A stretch of 64,000 nucleotides of DNA from assembly GCA_907165275.2 (NCBI GenBank), contig OU015669.1:2936501-3000500 (forward strand), read 5' to 3'. The translations under genes and the position numbers were made by a program. Shown here in pieces: positions 42,272 through 53,092 of this stretch. Every line of letters begins with the position of its first letter. The stretch's first letter is position 1. The DNA is from Zygaena filipendulae (taxonomy: Eukaryota > Arthropoda > Insecta > Lepidoptera > Zygaenidae). The notes beneath the pieces were generated by a model. That model ran no database searches. It saw nothing but the letters and a program-made list of their open reading frames with translations, and had not been told where the DNA came from.

Positions 42272-43081
42272 TGAAACTGGCTAAATGCCTAAATACGTAA
42301 GTCCATAAAAAGAAAAAAGAGGAATTATATATACTTGCTTGCGAAATATTATCAAAATATATCTAAATAATTATTTACATAACTTTAACGCATCTTGTAG
42401 ATTATAGAAGGAATATAGTAGCAGATAACAGCAGATAGTTATCTGCATTGTAATGATAGCTGACTTACTGATGATGATAACATAACACAATATAACTGAA
42501 GGCAGGGAAAGGTATGACCGAGACTATTAGCTGAGCGACACATCTAGAACCAACTAGAAACTATTACAATTAATTGCACCAACATAGAATTTGCAGATAA
42601 TACAGCATACCAGATATCCGTACGGAACACGGAGCAGTGCGTGAGACTTGCGACCGAGGTGTAGGTTTAATGGGTACCTTTTACAATGCATGAACGCTCA
42701 CCTCCACTGCCCGTGCTCCCGACTTCTCGTCGATATACTTATTAGTATATGTGAAGGTACTTTTGAGGCCCAGTGTACATACGATCCATGAAGCAGTGTG
42801 GGAGCGTTATTACACCGGATGATGTAAATTTTTTTCCTAAAAGAAACAATTTTCATGTTTATTGAGAAATTTCAGTATCTCTATGGTGCGCTAATCTTCC
42901 TTAGCGATCGCTCTTTACATCCTGCGTACACATCCTTGTCTTTAAATATTATTCTCTCGTAGATTTTCTAAGCTTTGGTTACTTAACAATGTTCCAGAAT
43001 TTTTTCGTTCTCATAATTATACGGTGATAGTTCGTTCATAATTACTTGTGTAACATTTTTACTTCACATTATATGTAATTA
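42272..43081. other. No gene recognised
   Basis: Nothing supported. Confidence 0.3.
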
Positions 43082-43231
43082 TAGCTGTACCCCGCGGTTT
43101 CACTTGCGATAATTTCCACATTCCGTGTTTCCCGCGTTTCCTACGTCCTTTTCTGTACCCCTGACAACATATATGTAAAATTTCACGATGCTCGGTTGAG
43201 CTGTTACAAGCCGAAACAAAACAAACAATTA
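43082..43231 (+). repeat. SINE-like repeat S1, partial
   Basis: TAGCTGTACCCCGCGGTTTC to GAGCTGTTACAAGCC. The GGGATAAAAAGT block is lost. Confidence 0.65.
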
Positions 43232-43246
43232 TTAGTATACAATATA

Positions 43247-43582
43247 CTAACTGTGCCCCGCGGTTTCACCGGCCTGAGTTTCGGAATTACCGCAAGAACT
43301 ATTGTTTTATAAAATAAAAGTAGCCTAAGTTACTCCATATAACATCAGCTGTCTGCCAGTGAAAGTCCCGTTAAAATCGGTCCAGCCGTTTCAAAGATTA
43401 GCCGTGATAAACAGACAGACAAATGAAATTGTGTCCATTTTGGCATCACGGCAACTGCTATACGATTCTTTATAATTTTGATGCAATGTATTTAAATAAA
43501 GTTATGTCTATGCCTATATGCATTTAGTGAAAGCTATTAATTTGGAATTACAAGCAGACACTTCAATTTTATTTATATGTAT
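43247..43582 (+). repeat. SINE-like repeat S2
   Basis: AACTGTGCCCCGCGGTTTC, then CTGCCAGTGAAAGTCCCG, then a tail ending CAATTTTATTTATATGTAT. Its last 25 bases are found again, inverted, at 45643-45668. It abuts the M2 copy. Confidence 0.7.
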
Positions 43583-43817
43583 GGACGCAGATAAGCAATA
43601 ACATGTTAACCCACAAAACAAAGTTATTGATTTATAATGATTTATTGAGAGTTAGAGAATGTTTTTTAATTATGTGTTTATCTTATTTCATTGTTTAAAT
43701 ATGTAACTAAATATTGAACATGAAAATGTTGAAACAAAATGGCGCTATAATTTTGAAAATTTAATTTACTCAAAATTTCTCTAGTGTGGGTTAACACACT
43801 ATTGCTTATCTATGCCC
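43583..43817. mobile_element. M2 MITE, copy 3
   Basis: The ends are GGACGCAGATAAGCAATAAC and ACTATTGCTTATCTATGCCC, 235 bp. It is flanked by the 4-bp duplication GTAT (43579-43582, 43818-43821). Confidence 0.87.
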
Positions 43818-43831
43818 GTATAAATATATAA

Positions 43832-45050
43832 TAATAATAATAATAATCTTTATTTCGCTTAAATTTTTTTTTTTTACACTGAAACCCACTTAATATATAC
43901 CACTTTTATACTGGTTTTTACTTAAATTTTAAAGTTTTAAAGCTGGTACTTATACTGGGAATACCCGTGCCATAAGCACCAGCAACCTTCCGATAGCACT
44001 GGTTAGGAAAAAAAAGAAATTATACATACACTTATTATAAAATATCCATTACATTACCAATCTCATAACATATATATCGTATGTAAATATTTATAATACA
44101 ATAGATCAAATTAATATCACCCGATTATATGTAGGAAATTCTCTGTTTGCTCGTAATTTAGTGAAAGGAGCCATTCAGTTACAATTTTTTTGCATTTATA
44201 TTTATTTAGTTTATGTACGGTTAATTTTTTATTAATTTTACTATAGACAAATTCGCCAAGAAAATAAAAGAATCTATGACTGAAACTGGTTTTAAATACT
44301 TTTGTGAAATCTACGACTTGTCTTCGCTTCTGGGTATGTTGCGGATGCAGGTTATACCCCAGCGTATGTTGCTTTAATATCAACTGTAAAATAAACAGTT
44401 GCCGCACCGTTAGAACCTTACAAATTTTATATAGTTCTGACGTGGGATAGCGAAAATCTTTAAATTTAATGACCTTTAATACTGCTCGCTGAGCTCGCTC
44501 CAACTTAAGCATGTTAGTTTTGGAAGCACCACCCCAAATCAAAATACAGTAAGTCAGGACGGATTGACAAAGAGCAAAGTATACCATTTTTACAACCTTG
44601 TCATCCGCAACATGTCGCAGATTTTTGAAAATAAATATTAGTTTGCGAGCTCTGGATGTTAATATATCAATGTGTGGAGAAAATGACAACCTCTCATCAA
44701 GGGTTACTCCTAAGTATTTAACAGTCGAAGACCTAGTGAGTTTAGGACAATCACATTGACGGCCAGCGCTACACTGAGTTATGGCATGATTATGTGCAAC
44801 AATTGATTGTTCAGTAAAAGCAGGGATGGAACGCAAGTAAAATGTCATATATTTAGTCTTATCGACATTTAAGGTTAAGGAGTTGTCACATAACCATTCA
44901 GCAACTTTGTCAAAAGAAATTTGAGCAAATTGAAATGCATCTTTCCATGTCTCAGCCACAGTTACAAGTACGGTATCATCAGCGAAGGCGATAAGTTTTG
45001 TGTTATGGAGGTTGAGTTTACACATATCGTTGACATATAGATGTAAGATA
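43832..45050 (-). mobile_element. LINE fragment (I/Jockey-type) with (TAA)n-like tail
   Basis: Minus strand. The 3' end is an ATT/TAA trinucleotide tail (43832-43850). The 5' end is lost inside the reverse transcriptase at about 45050, just where a 24-bp inverted repeat starts. Trinucleotide tails are known from I-type elements; the clade is not certain. Confidence 0.85.
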
Positions 45051-45055
45051 TACAT
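44117..45055 (-). pseudogene. LINE reverse transcriptase C-terminal part
   Basis: 312 codons, no internal stop. It begins at the YVNDM end of RT domain 4, then FADDTVLV (catalytic), the thumb with KTKYM and VKYLGVTLDERL, then the region after the RT (LTYCILIWGG, LERAQRAVLKVI). The first few codons are outside the element, so this is a truncated gene copy with no start of its own. Confidence 0.87.
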
Positions 45056-45634
45056 ATGTATAGATGTATAGATAGATAGCGGATTTTTAACATTTTTCCT
45101 GTAAGCGAACCATAAAGTTCATACTAACTGGACGTCGCTTGGGGCAGACGGCAGCCGGTGATTTATATCTACGGTGTGTTAAAAGTTAATCTAGCTAAAC
45201 AGATAGTTAACTCCCGTTGACAACTTAATCTGCTTGCGTCGCTGAAACGGGAAATTTACTCACGTTTCTGTCCCCCCTCCTCGCCGGGGGAAGGGGGATA
45301 TTTTTCACTTCACCATCTAATTTTCCGCGTCGCAAGGTCTCTGGCGACAATGCGGTAGAGAGGCGAGATTGTCTTGTTATGATAATATTGTGGGGATGAA
45401 TTTTATAGGATTTGGCTCCACTTTATACTGTAATACAACGATGGTAGTTAAAACAGATAATTTCGAAGTCCTAATATTTGGCTGCCTTAAATTAAACGAT
45501 GTTAAAGTTTTGTTTCCGTTGTGTTATACTCATAAAGAACTTATTAAGTTGTGTTTGTCGAATGGTTTCCCCAAAAATATCAATCAATCATAAAGTAAGG
45601 GTCCCGTCCTTATCTATACATCTATACATATGTA
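45051..45634. mobile_element. Possible TIR element with 24-bp perfect ends
   Basis: 45051-45074 (TACATATGTATAGATGTATA and onward) is the exact reverse complement of 45611-45634. Both sides are flanked by TA (45049-45050, 45635-45636). The inside includes a GC-richer region (45120-45370). The arms are low in complexity, so chance cannot be excluded. Confidence 0.5.
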
Positions 45635-45790
45635 TACATCTATACATATAAATAAAATTGAAGTGTCTGTTTATATGTCTGTTAGTTCGGGCTAATCTCT
45701 GAAACGGCTGGACTGATTTTGACGGGACTTTCACTGACAGATAGACAAAAATAAACTCGCATTCGCATTTAAAATGTTAGGATTAGCAGC
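45635..45790 (-). repeat. SINE-like repeat S2, partial
   Basis: ATAAATAAAATTGAAGTGTC, GGCTAATCTCTGAAACGGC, CTTTCACTGACAGATAG, then a jump to an S1-type CATTCGCATTTAAAATG end. Confidence 0.6.
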
Positions 45791-45871
45791 AGTTACAATA
45801 AATAACATCTATAGGTATACTTAGGCACATAATATAACAAAATCTATACATAAAATTGCTAACAAACAGCC

Positions 45872-46273
45872 TTGCATCGCTGTCAGTTAGCACAAGTTAT
45901 ATCAGCGATCTCTCCAGCGACGCCGGCTGTTTTCAGTAATTGGCCAATTTGCACTTCAAGTCAAATTAATACGATCCCCTTTACAGACCTAGACGCCGCC
46001 GCGAACGCTGGCTGTGTAAGTTTGCGATTCACAATCGAGTTAGCGGAAATGAAACACGGTGGGTTCGTTATTTTTTGTTCGATAAAAAAAGTTTTTGAAA
46101 CGAAGTTTGTTAACGCAGCTTGCGGTAAAAGTTCACTAGTAGAAATAATTACGCGTCATGTCAAAAAAAAACCTTATGCCCCTCCATCCAAATCGAGACG
46201 CTCGATTCTGCCCGGTAAAGTTCGAATAAAAGTTATGGTTGAGCGCTGGCGGCCAACTTTTTTTTTAATTTAA
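45872..46273 (+). other. 133-codon frame of unknown nature
   Basis: An uninterrupted frame (MHRCQLAQVISAIS..) in DNA with more CpG than its surroundings (GACGCCGCCGCGAACGC). No domain, signal peptide or splice context convinces me. It could be a conserved non-coding or repeat-derived segment. Confidence 0.3.
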
Positions 46274-46423
46274 TTTACATCATGTGAATATTTATTTTTT
46301 CAAAAACTAATAATTTTATTAAAACCCTTATCCAATTAGGTACATTCGGAGTTAAAGGAAAAACGTGAGGAACTTCGTTTTCGAGGGGGTCCCTCGAGCA
46401 CAGATGTCTTTTTTCATTCTTTA

Positions 46424-46635
46424 CTAGCTGTCCCCCGCGGTAATTTCGGAGTTCCCGCAGGAATTGCAGGAAAAAAAAAGATACCTATAAACCTTCCTCA
46501 TAATTCACTCTATCTATTGGTGAAAACCGGGTGAAAATCCATTGCGTATAGGTAGTTTTAAAGATCTAATCATACATTGAGATTGAGACAGACAGGCAGC
46601 GGGAAGCGACTTTGTTTTATGCCATGTAGTGAAGT
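46424..46635 (+). repeat. SINE-like repeat S4
   Basis: CTAGCTGTCCCCCGCGG, AACCTTCCTCATAATTCAC, TGAAAACCGGGTGAAAATCC, CGACTTTGTTTTATGCC. Confidence 0.7.
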
Positions 46636-46967
46636 GACTAGCTTTTCTCCGCGGTTTCGCCCGCATCGTTTATGAAATTCTTGAAGGGATCCCGGAATAA
46701 AAACCTATTTTCTATATCCCTGACAAAGTTAGGTGAACATAAGTCGTGTAGGCGTTACAAAGGTCACAGCTGATAGTAGACCGGAAATGGGTTTTGGTAG
46801 TTTTATATTGTTTTGGCAACATTAAGTTAAACAACTTGATATAAACTTTTTTAATCTTACACCATTACAAACCCATAATTTATTTAAAATCCATTCATTA
46901 TTCATCTATTATTTAAATCATAATCTTTTTTCAGTTACTTGTAATTTTTCTAGCCAGCAAAATATGT
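46636..46967. other. S1-type fragment, otherwise nothing
   Basis: TAGCTTTTCTCCGCGGTTTC at 46639-46660 is the start of another decayed copy. Confidence 0.4.
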
Positions 46968-47258
46968 TTGAAAACCTACCCTGAGAGAAAAATGGGAGCT
47001 TGTTCGGTAAAATTCGCGACCGAAAAGTTCCCCACTGAAGGTCGGTCAACAATATTTCTGCTACCGGTGTTCGGTTGGGCACCATATTTGGTAGGTGGTC
47101 TTTCGTATTTTGCGCATTATCTGCACACCGTGACGCCATGCGGGTTCGGTCACTGTGCCTGCTGGTCGCTGATATTGTGTCGCCAACAACATATCCTTCG
47201 GGCAACGAAGGGCGACCGAAACCTCTTCGGTCTGATTGATTTCTCTCCGTGTAACTAA
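46968..47258. other. GC-balanced island with open frames on both strands
   Basis: A plus-strand frame (96 codons) and minus-strand frames (95 and 70 codons) overlap. The composition is closer to coding DNA than the flanks. A related TTGATTTCTCTYCGTGTARC phrase occurs at 61127-61146, so it may belong to a repeat. No family recognised. Confidence 0.3.
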
Positions 47259-47313
47259 ACTTTTATTAGCCAATTAATTAATTATAAGATTCTTCTATTA
47301 ACAAAATCTATCC

Positions 47314-47621
47314 ATACTATCAACGTATCAAAGTAACTCCGTGTGTCTGTCTGTCTGTCTGTCTGTTGGTTTCACGCTTTCACGCTTAACGACTCTACCG
47401 ATCACCATGATATTTTGCATACACGTTATCAGGGGTTAAGAGAAGGACATAGGGTACTTTTTATCCCGGAATTCTAGCACGAACTCTGATATTAACACCG
47501 GTGAAATCTAATGTTTTTTTTATACAGTAGGTGTGTATAAAAGGAAATAGGGTACTTTTTATTCTGAAACTCCCGCAGGAACTCTCAAATTAACGCAGGT
47601 AAAACCGCGGGGAACAGCTAA
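47314..47621 (-). repeat. SINE-like repeat S1, internally duplicated
   Basis: A GTCTGTCTGTCTGTCTG tail, two GGGTACTTTTTAT blocks, and the end GGGGAACAGCTAAT. Confidence 0.7.
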
Positions 47622-48470
47622 TATTCAATAAAACTAAACCAACCGAAAACTGTGGATTCAAGTTTACCCAGTAGAACTAAAATTTAACTTAGTGATGTAA
47701 TAATATTGTGATATGGTAATTACATAACGGATCATACATAAATTTCACTGAGCAGAAGTGTGCTGAATTGAACCATATTCAACGCATACACAGGCTAGCA
47801 CAGGCATTGTTACCAAAACCGTTTGGGCCAATATTATTGTTATGAGAGCAATATCTCATGGAATAAGGGCACTTGTCATAATAAAGAAGCGTTTCCACGA
47901 AACGATACCACTGGCTGAATTAATGATTATGAAAAAAAAAATAATAAAAAAATTTGCTTAAAACCACATGGCAAAGTTTTTTGGCGAGAAGCAAAGGGTT
48001 CGTGGTTAATAATGGATTTTGTTGTGTTGTCAGTTTTTTAATGTGCTCAAGAAGATATAATTATGACATTTCGAGCTGATTTCTATAGTATCGTGCTTGC
48101 AAGCTATAGTATCGTGGCTTGCAATATCAAACCGTACAACAAAGCATTTTAATAGAAAATACATTTATTTATTTATAGGGAAACAAACGGTCACGGTTGA
48201 TCTAATTAATTTTACTCGAAACTGGCCAAATGCATTATATGCGAAAGTCCATAAAAAAGAAGAAAGAAAGAACCACACGGCACAAGTAAAAACCTCTTTG
48301 TAGATTTTTTTTTTATTATACAAGATATTTACACTTATACTATCTATACTCGCACGTATCCTACAGATGCATGTGGTTGTCTCTTTTTAGTGTCGCTTAT
48401 TTGTTTCATCGATTTTCAAATCACAACGATGCTAAAGAAGGTTTCATTTCAAAAGGAAAATTATTACATA
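47622..48470. other. No gene recognised
   Basis: Contains the diverged partner (48030-48150) of the 41920 repeat. Confidence 0.35.
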
Positions 48471-48672
48471 CTAGCTGTTCCCCGCGGTTTCACCCGTGGT
48501 TGTTTAGGAGTTCCCGCGGGAATTCCGGGATGAAAAGTACTCTATGTCCTTCTCTGTATCCCCGACAACGTGTATGCAAAATTTCATGACGATCCGTTGA
48601 GCTACTGAGGCGGGAAAGCGTAACAAACAAACAAACAAACTCACCTTCGCATTTATAATATTAGTACGGATG
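48471..48672 (+). repeat. SINE-like repeat S1, full copy
   Basis: It runs from CTAGCTGTTCCCCGCGG through TCCTTCTCTGTATCCCCGAC to TTTATAATATTAGTACGG. This is one of the cleanest copies and useful as a local reference. Confidence 0.85.
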
Positions 48673-50035
48673 TTATCCTTGCTCTTTGCCTTGAACTTGT
48701 AAGTGGACGTGAGTATCCGTCACGCGTAGGTAGATCATATTGCTTTACCCTTTAGTTTGGCGTAAAGTATTTAAAAAAAACTTTTACTTAATATTTTATT
48801 AGTTATTACTTGCTAAAATACCTTAATGCGTCAAGGATTAAAGCTTTGTCTTGAAACACAGTTGAGTTGGCAACCAAAACCAAAATCAAAAGATTTTTTC
48901 GTTATAAGTAAAGGTTACAAGCGGTTGTCTGCAAATATCATCGTATCAGACGGAAATCTGCAAATATTATATTAAAATAGCTATAATAAATTACGTTCTA
49001 CAAGGCTATTCATAACTGACAACGCTTAAACCCTCAAAACTTTACCTATAGACTTCTGGGAAAAGAGCCGTAAAAGATATAGGTACCTACGGGCGAATAA
49101 AAAATCACGATTCTTATGTCAATAAAGCTCTACAATTTAAAACTTTCCACTTTAGCCTGACAGAGGTGCGTATTGTACTTTACATATTATGTTAGTCCTA
49201 AAGTCTCAAGAACAATTCCTAAAAATGTCTTCTTAAAAATAGCACACTTATGAAGTACCTAAAAGGATAGAGGCTTTTATTTATCCACATACCTATCTAC
49301 CTACATAACGTGAGTTCGTTATTTTCTGGAATAAAATAACGTCTGAACAAATTGGAATGTTTGACACACATATCGAATATCTTTTAGATTCACTAAGTCA
49401 ATACTAAGGGTAAACCTATACCTTTATCCTGGTTCGAAGAGTCTCTGAAGGAATACCAAAATTTACGTGAGTAAAACCGCATTTTGATAGATAAACCGAT
49501 CAGTGGTAGCACAAACCAATAATAATATTACGTGTATTTTGTCTTTTGGATTAAATCGGTATTTTGTTATTTTTAGCTTTTTAGTTTCGTGTTTTTTGGA
49601 AGTAAGTTTTAATTTTTTTGTTAAAACTAGTACATCACCATCTGTTCCACTTCACCAAATACTTTGTGACGAGCATAAATTATTTAGAAACCATAACCTG
49701 TGAAATACCTATTATTGAGTAGTTCCTATGACCATCAGTCTGTGGTCTTCATCAACAGTTCCACTTCAAATTTTGCCTTCCGAAATAAACGATTTACTTT
49801 AAAAAATCTAAAAATCGCTATAGGTGTGCCTGTAATTTTTGAAGAGTTCCCTCGATTTCTCTAACATCAAAATAAATCACTCTAGTCTATCTATAATTGA
49901 CGAAGATCTCATGAAAATTTGTTCAGTCGTTTTTGAGTTTATCGCGAACAGACAGACAGTCGTGGCGGAGGACTCTGTTTTATGATCGTAAAAAATATGA
50001 TTTTTTAAAGTGAGTAGAACTCTATTACTTTAATC
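48673..50035. other. No gene recognised
   Basis: A repeat tail (GTTCAGTCGTTTTTGAG, GAACAGACAGACAG) is seen at 49920-49965. The rest has no structure I can name. Confidence 0.35.
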
Positions 50036-50280
50036 TATACTAATATTATAAAGCTGAAGAGTTTGTTTGTTTGCTTGAACGTGCTAATCTCAGGAATCCC
50101 ATTTATTGAGGAAAGCTATAGGCCAATAATATAGCGGAGCAGTGATAAAAAATGTTGCTAAAACGGTAAAAAATATTCCTTTTGAGTGCTTTCATTGCGT
50201 ACGCTGCGTTAACGTTTATCTTGGAGTTCCTGCGGGAATTCTGAAACTCACGCGGGTGAAACCGCGGGGCACAGCTAGTA
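50036..50280 (-). repeat. SINE-like repeat S2, disrupted
   Basis: ACTAATATTATAAAGCTGAA at one end and GAAACCGCGGGGCACAGCTAGTA at the other. The middle is replaced by unrelated AT-rich sequence. Confidence 0.65.
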
Positions 50281-50569
50281 AATAATAATATATCAAAAGA
50301 GATGTAATGTAACGTTATGCCCAAAAACCATTCTAGCATTTAGAATTTTAAGCAATTTCCCATCGACATTCGATCCAAGGCAAGACAGGCAATAAATATG
50401 TAGTTCAAGGTCAAACTGTTTTATGCGTTTGTGCAGCATGCGTGCAAATATGTTGCTATGGTCTCTTTTGTTTTGCTATCAACTGAATAATAAATGTTCG
50501 CGAAAGTTGGTCGTTAGAATGCTTATACGAACCACTGGTCACGCGATAGAGGCCTTACTGTGAGTTTTG

Positions 50570-50793
50570 CGAATATAATTGCTTACCCACACTGGAGAAA
50601 TTTTGAGTAAATCATGTTTTAAAATTATACCGCCATTTTGTGTCAACATTTTTTATGTTCGACATTTTGTTTGATATTTAAACAATGTAATAAGGTTAAC
50701 GAATAGTTAAAAAACGTTCTGTAACTCTCAATTAAGCGTTTTAGATCAATAACTTAATTTTGTGGGTTAACACGCTATTGCTTATCTGCGTCC
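50570..50793. mobile_element. M2 MITE, copy 4, left end lost
   Basis: The right end CTATTGCTTATCTGCGTCC is intact. The left is decayed (ATTGCTTACCCACACTGGAG). The S1 copy begins directly after it. Confidence 0.75.
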
Positions 50794-50993
50794 AGCTGTG
50801 CTCCCCGGTCTCACCCGTGGTAATTTCAGAGTTCCCGCGGGAATTCCGGGATAAAAAGTACCCTATGTCTTTCTCTGTATACCTCACAACGTGTATACCT
50901 GATGATCGGTTAAGCCGTTATGGCGTGAAAGCGTAACAAACAAACAAACACACAAACAAACAAACTCACTTTCGCATTTATAATATTAGTTAG
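50794..50993 (+). repeat. SINE-like repeat S1
   Basis: AGCTGTGCTCCCCGGTCTC, GTACCCTATGTCTTTCTC, TTTATAATATTAGT. Confidence 0.8.
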
Positions 50994-51195
50994 CATTAGC
51001 ATTAGCTGCATTGATTTATAGACATCGACATAGACATAGACAGTATATTCAGAAAGAACAACACAGCATATAAAACATTTTGGTACACCTTATAGTAATT
51101 CCATAATACAGATTATTACTATAAAAATGTTATTGCAGGAATAACGATTTCAAAGTTATTGCGGGAATTCCGAAGTATAAAGTAAGTAGGAAAAA

Positions 51196-51382
51196 GTAAA
51201 TTTGTTTGTTTATTTGTTTCTTTGTTTGTTTGTTACGCTGTCACACCTGAACGGTTCAACGGATCATCATAAAATTTTGCGTCCACGTTGTCAGGAATAC
51301 AGAGAAGGTTATAGGGTTCTTTTTATCCCGGAATTCCCGCGGAACTGTGAAATTACCGCAGGTGAAACGGATGAGCTAGTAC
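51196..51382 (-). repeat. SINE-like repeat S1
   Basis: A GTTTGTTTGTTACGCTGTC tail, GTTGTCAGGAATACAGAGAAGG, and the end GATGAGCTAGTA. Confidence 0.75.
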
Positions 51383-52395
51383 GTTGATATTTGTTTTTAT
51401 ACTATAATTAAATAAAACACGAAACAGTGTAACTCATGGTAGCCAAGCGTATCACACAATAGCAAGAAATCTATGTTCATAATAGTTCAAGTTATAATTG
51501 AATATGGGTATGGATTTCAATACTTTTTTATTTATCATTTTTCCTCTCAATTTCAGCCGCGTCATATTATTTCGAATTCCTTTTTGAACCGTTTGGTTTG
51601 GAATAGAAAGTTTTACACAACGTACCTACATATTATGTTTTATTTCAAAATCTATATTACTCTTAACTTTACTGGCGTAATTTCAAAGCTCTCTTCAAAG
51701 CTCATTGACTCACGATAAAAAAAAGTCTTCTCTATTCTGTGTAATTCAGGGATTCGATAGCTTTTCATTACTGAAAGAATTTTCAAAATCAGTTCTGTAG
51801 TTTCCAGACCTTACCCCCCACAGAAAACAAACAGTAGAATAAGTGTCTATAGAAATATCTTAAAATAACTTATTATGAAACAAATTTTTACTCTAGGTAA
51901 TGTGCTAAAAAGAATAAACTGTGCATCTTCAGATTAACTAACTAATGGATTGGATTCCAATGGAAAAGACTTCAGAAAAAGCAAAATATGTGTTGATTGT
52001 ATGCACTTAGTTTATTTTGCCTTCCTTGAAAGAGGTAAATGTTTCCTGTGGAGGTGTTATTGAATTTTAGTGTAATAGTAATAAAATTTCAGCTGCTGAT
52101 TGTACTGTATGGTTTTGATAAATGGTTCAATTAATCAGCGCTGCAGCGCTGCCAACGTTTAAACTTCCCTTACCTCCACCGCATTAAATGTAGAGAAATA
52201 TGAGGATTTTAATGCTCAAAGGTGTTGAGATACAATTTATTATCCTCTATTTAATAAAGCCTCTTTTAACCGACTCCCAAAAAGGAAGGGGATTCTGCTT
52301 TTTTTTTGTGAAGTTTACCCCTCTCGGGGAAGGCAGAAGGAAACTTAGTCCATATAGCCAATTCATTAGTATTTTTCTTCTTCTGAAGTTATTTA
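51383..52395. other. No gene; repeat end near 52265
   Basis: TTTTAACCGACTCCCAAAAAGG at 52265-52287 is an end of the ACCGACTTC-type MITE. Confidence 0.4.
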
Positions 52396-52534
52396 CATCG
52401 AAATGCATTGGTGAGATGCATTTCGATGCTTTACCGGAACTTTTGGCAGCAAATCTTCATAGATGAACCTTAATAGGGCGCTCTGTGGGAAGTTGTATAG
52501 TAAAACAAAAACCTCCCGATGAACGCCCTATTTC
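52396..52534. other. Two small hairpins
   Basis: CATCGAAATGCATT pairs with AGATGCATTTCGATG (52396-52431). AATAGGGCG pairs with CGCCCTATT (52472-52532). Confidence 0.55.
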
Positions 52535-52630
52535 ATCTTATTTCACTGTTTCCGCACACTATTCATCACTAATGGATCACTATTATGCAAAATCCACCAC
52601 ATTCACATAATATTAACCACGATATACTAA

Positions 52631-52866
52631 TCTAATATCTAACATATATAAATCACGTGTCACGTTGTTTGTCCGCGATGGACTCCGAAACTACTGAACG
52701 GATTTTGATAAAATTTTGCAACCATTTATAATATGGTCCAACTTAAAAGATAGGATAGTTTTTATCCCGGAATTCCCTCGGGAACTGAAGGACATAGAGT
52801 ACTTTTTCCCGCAACCTCGGCGGGAACTCCGAAATTACCGCGGATGAAATCGCGGGGGACAGCTAG
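52631..52866 (-). repeat. SINE-like repeat S3, first unit of a reverse dimer
   Basis: AAATCACGTGTCACGTTG tail, TGGACTCCGAAACTACTGAA, and the end GGGGGACAGCTAG. Confidence 0.8.
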
Positions 52867-53092
52867 TATAATATAAATCACGTGTCACGTTGTTTGTCCG
52901 CGATGGACTTCGAAACTACTGAATGGATTTCGATAAAATTTTGTAACCATTCATAAAATGGTCCAACTTAAAAGATAGAATAGTTTTTATCCCGGAATTT
53001 CCTCGGGAACTGAAGGACATAAAGTACTTTTTTCCCGCAACCTCCGGGGAAACTCCGAAATTACCGTGGATGAAATCGCGGGGGACAGCTAG
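52867..53092 (-). repeat. SINE-like repeat S3, second unit of a reverse dimer
   Basis: Head to tail with the previous unit, and very similar to it and to the dimer at 7900-8389. Confidence 0.8.

Noticed and set aside
43583..43817. piggyBac-type MITE because of inner TTAA
   Set aside because: The flanking duplication is GTAT here and ATTT or AATT in other copies, not TTAA.
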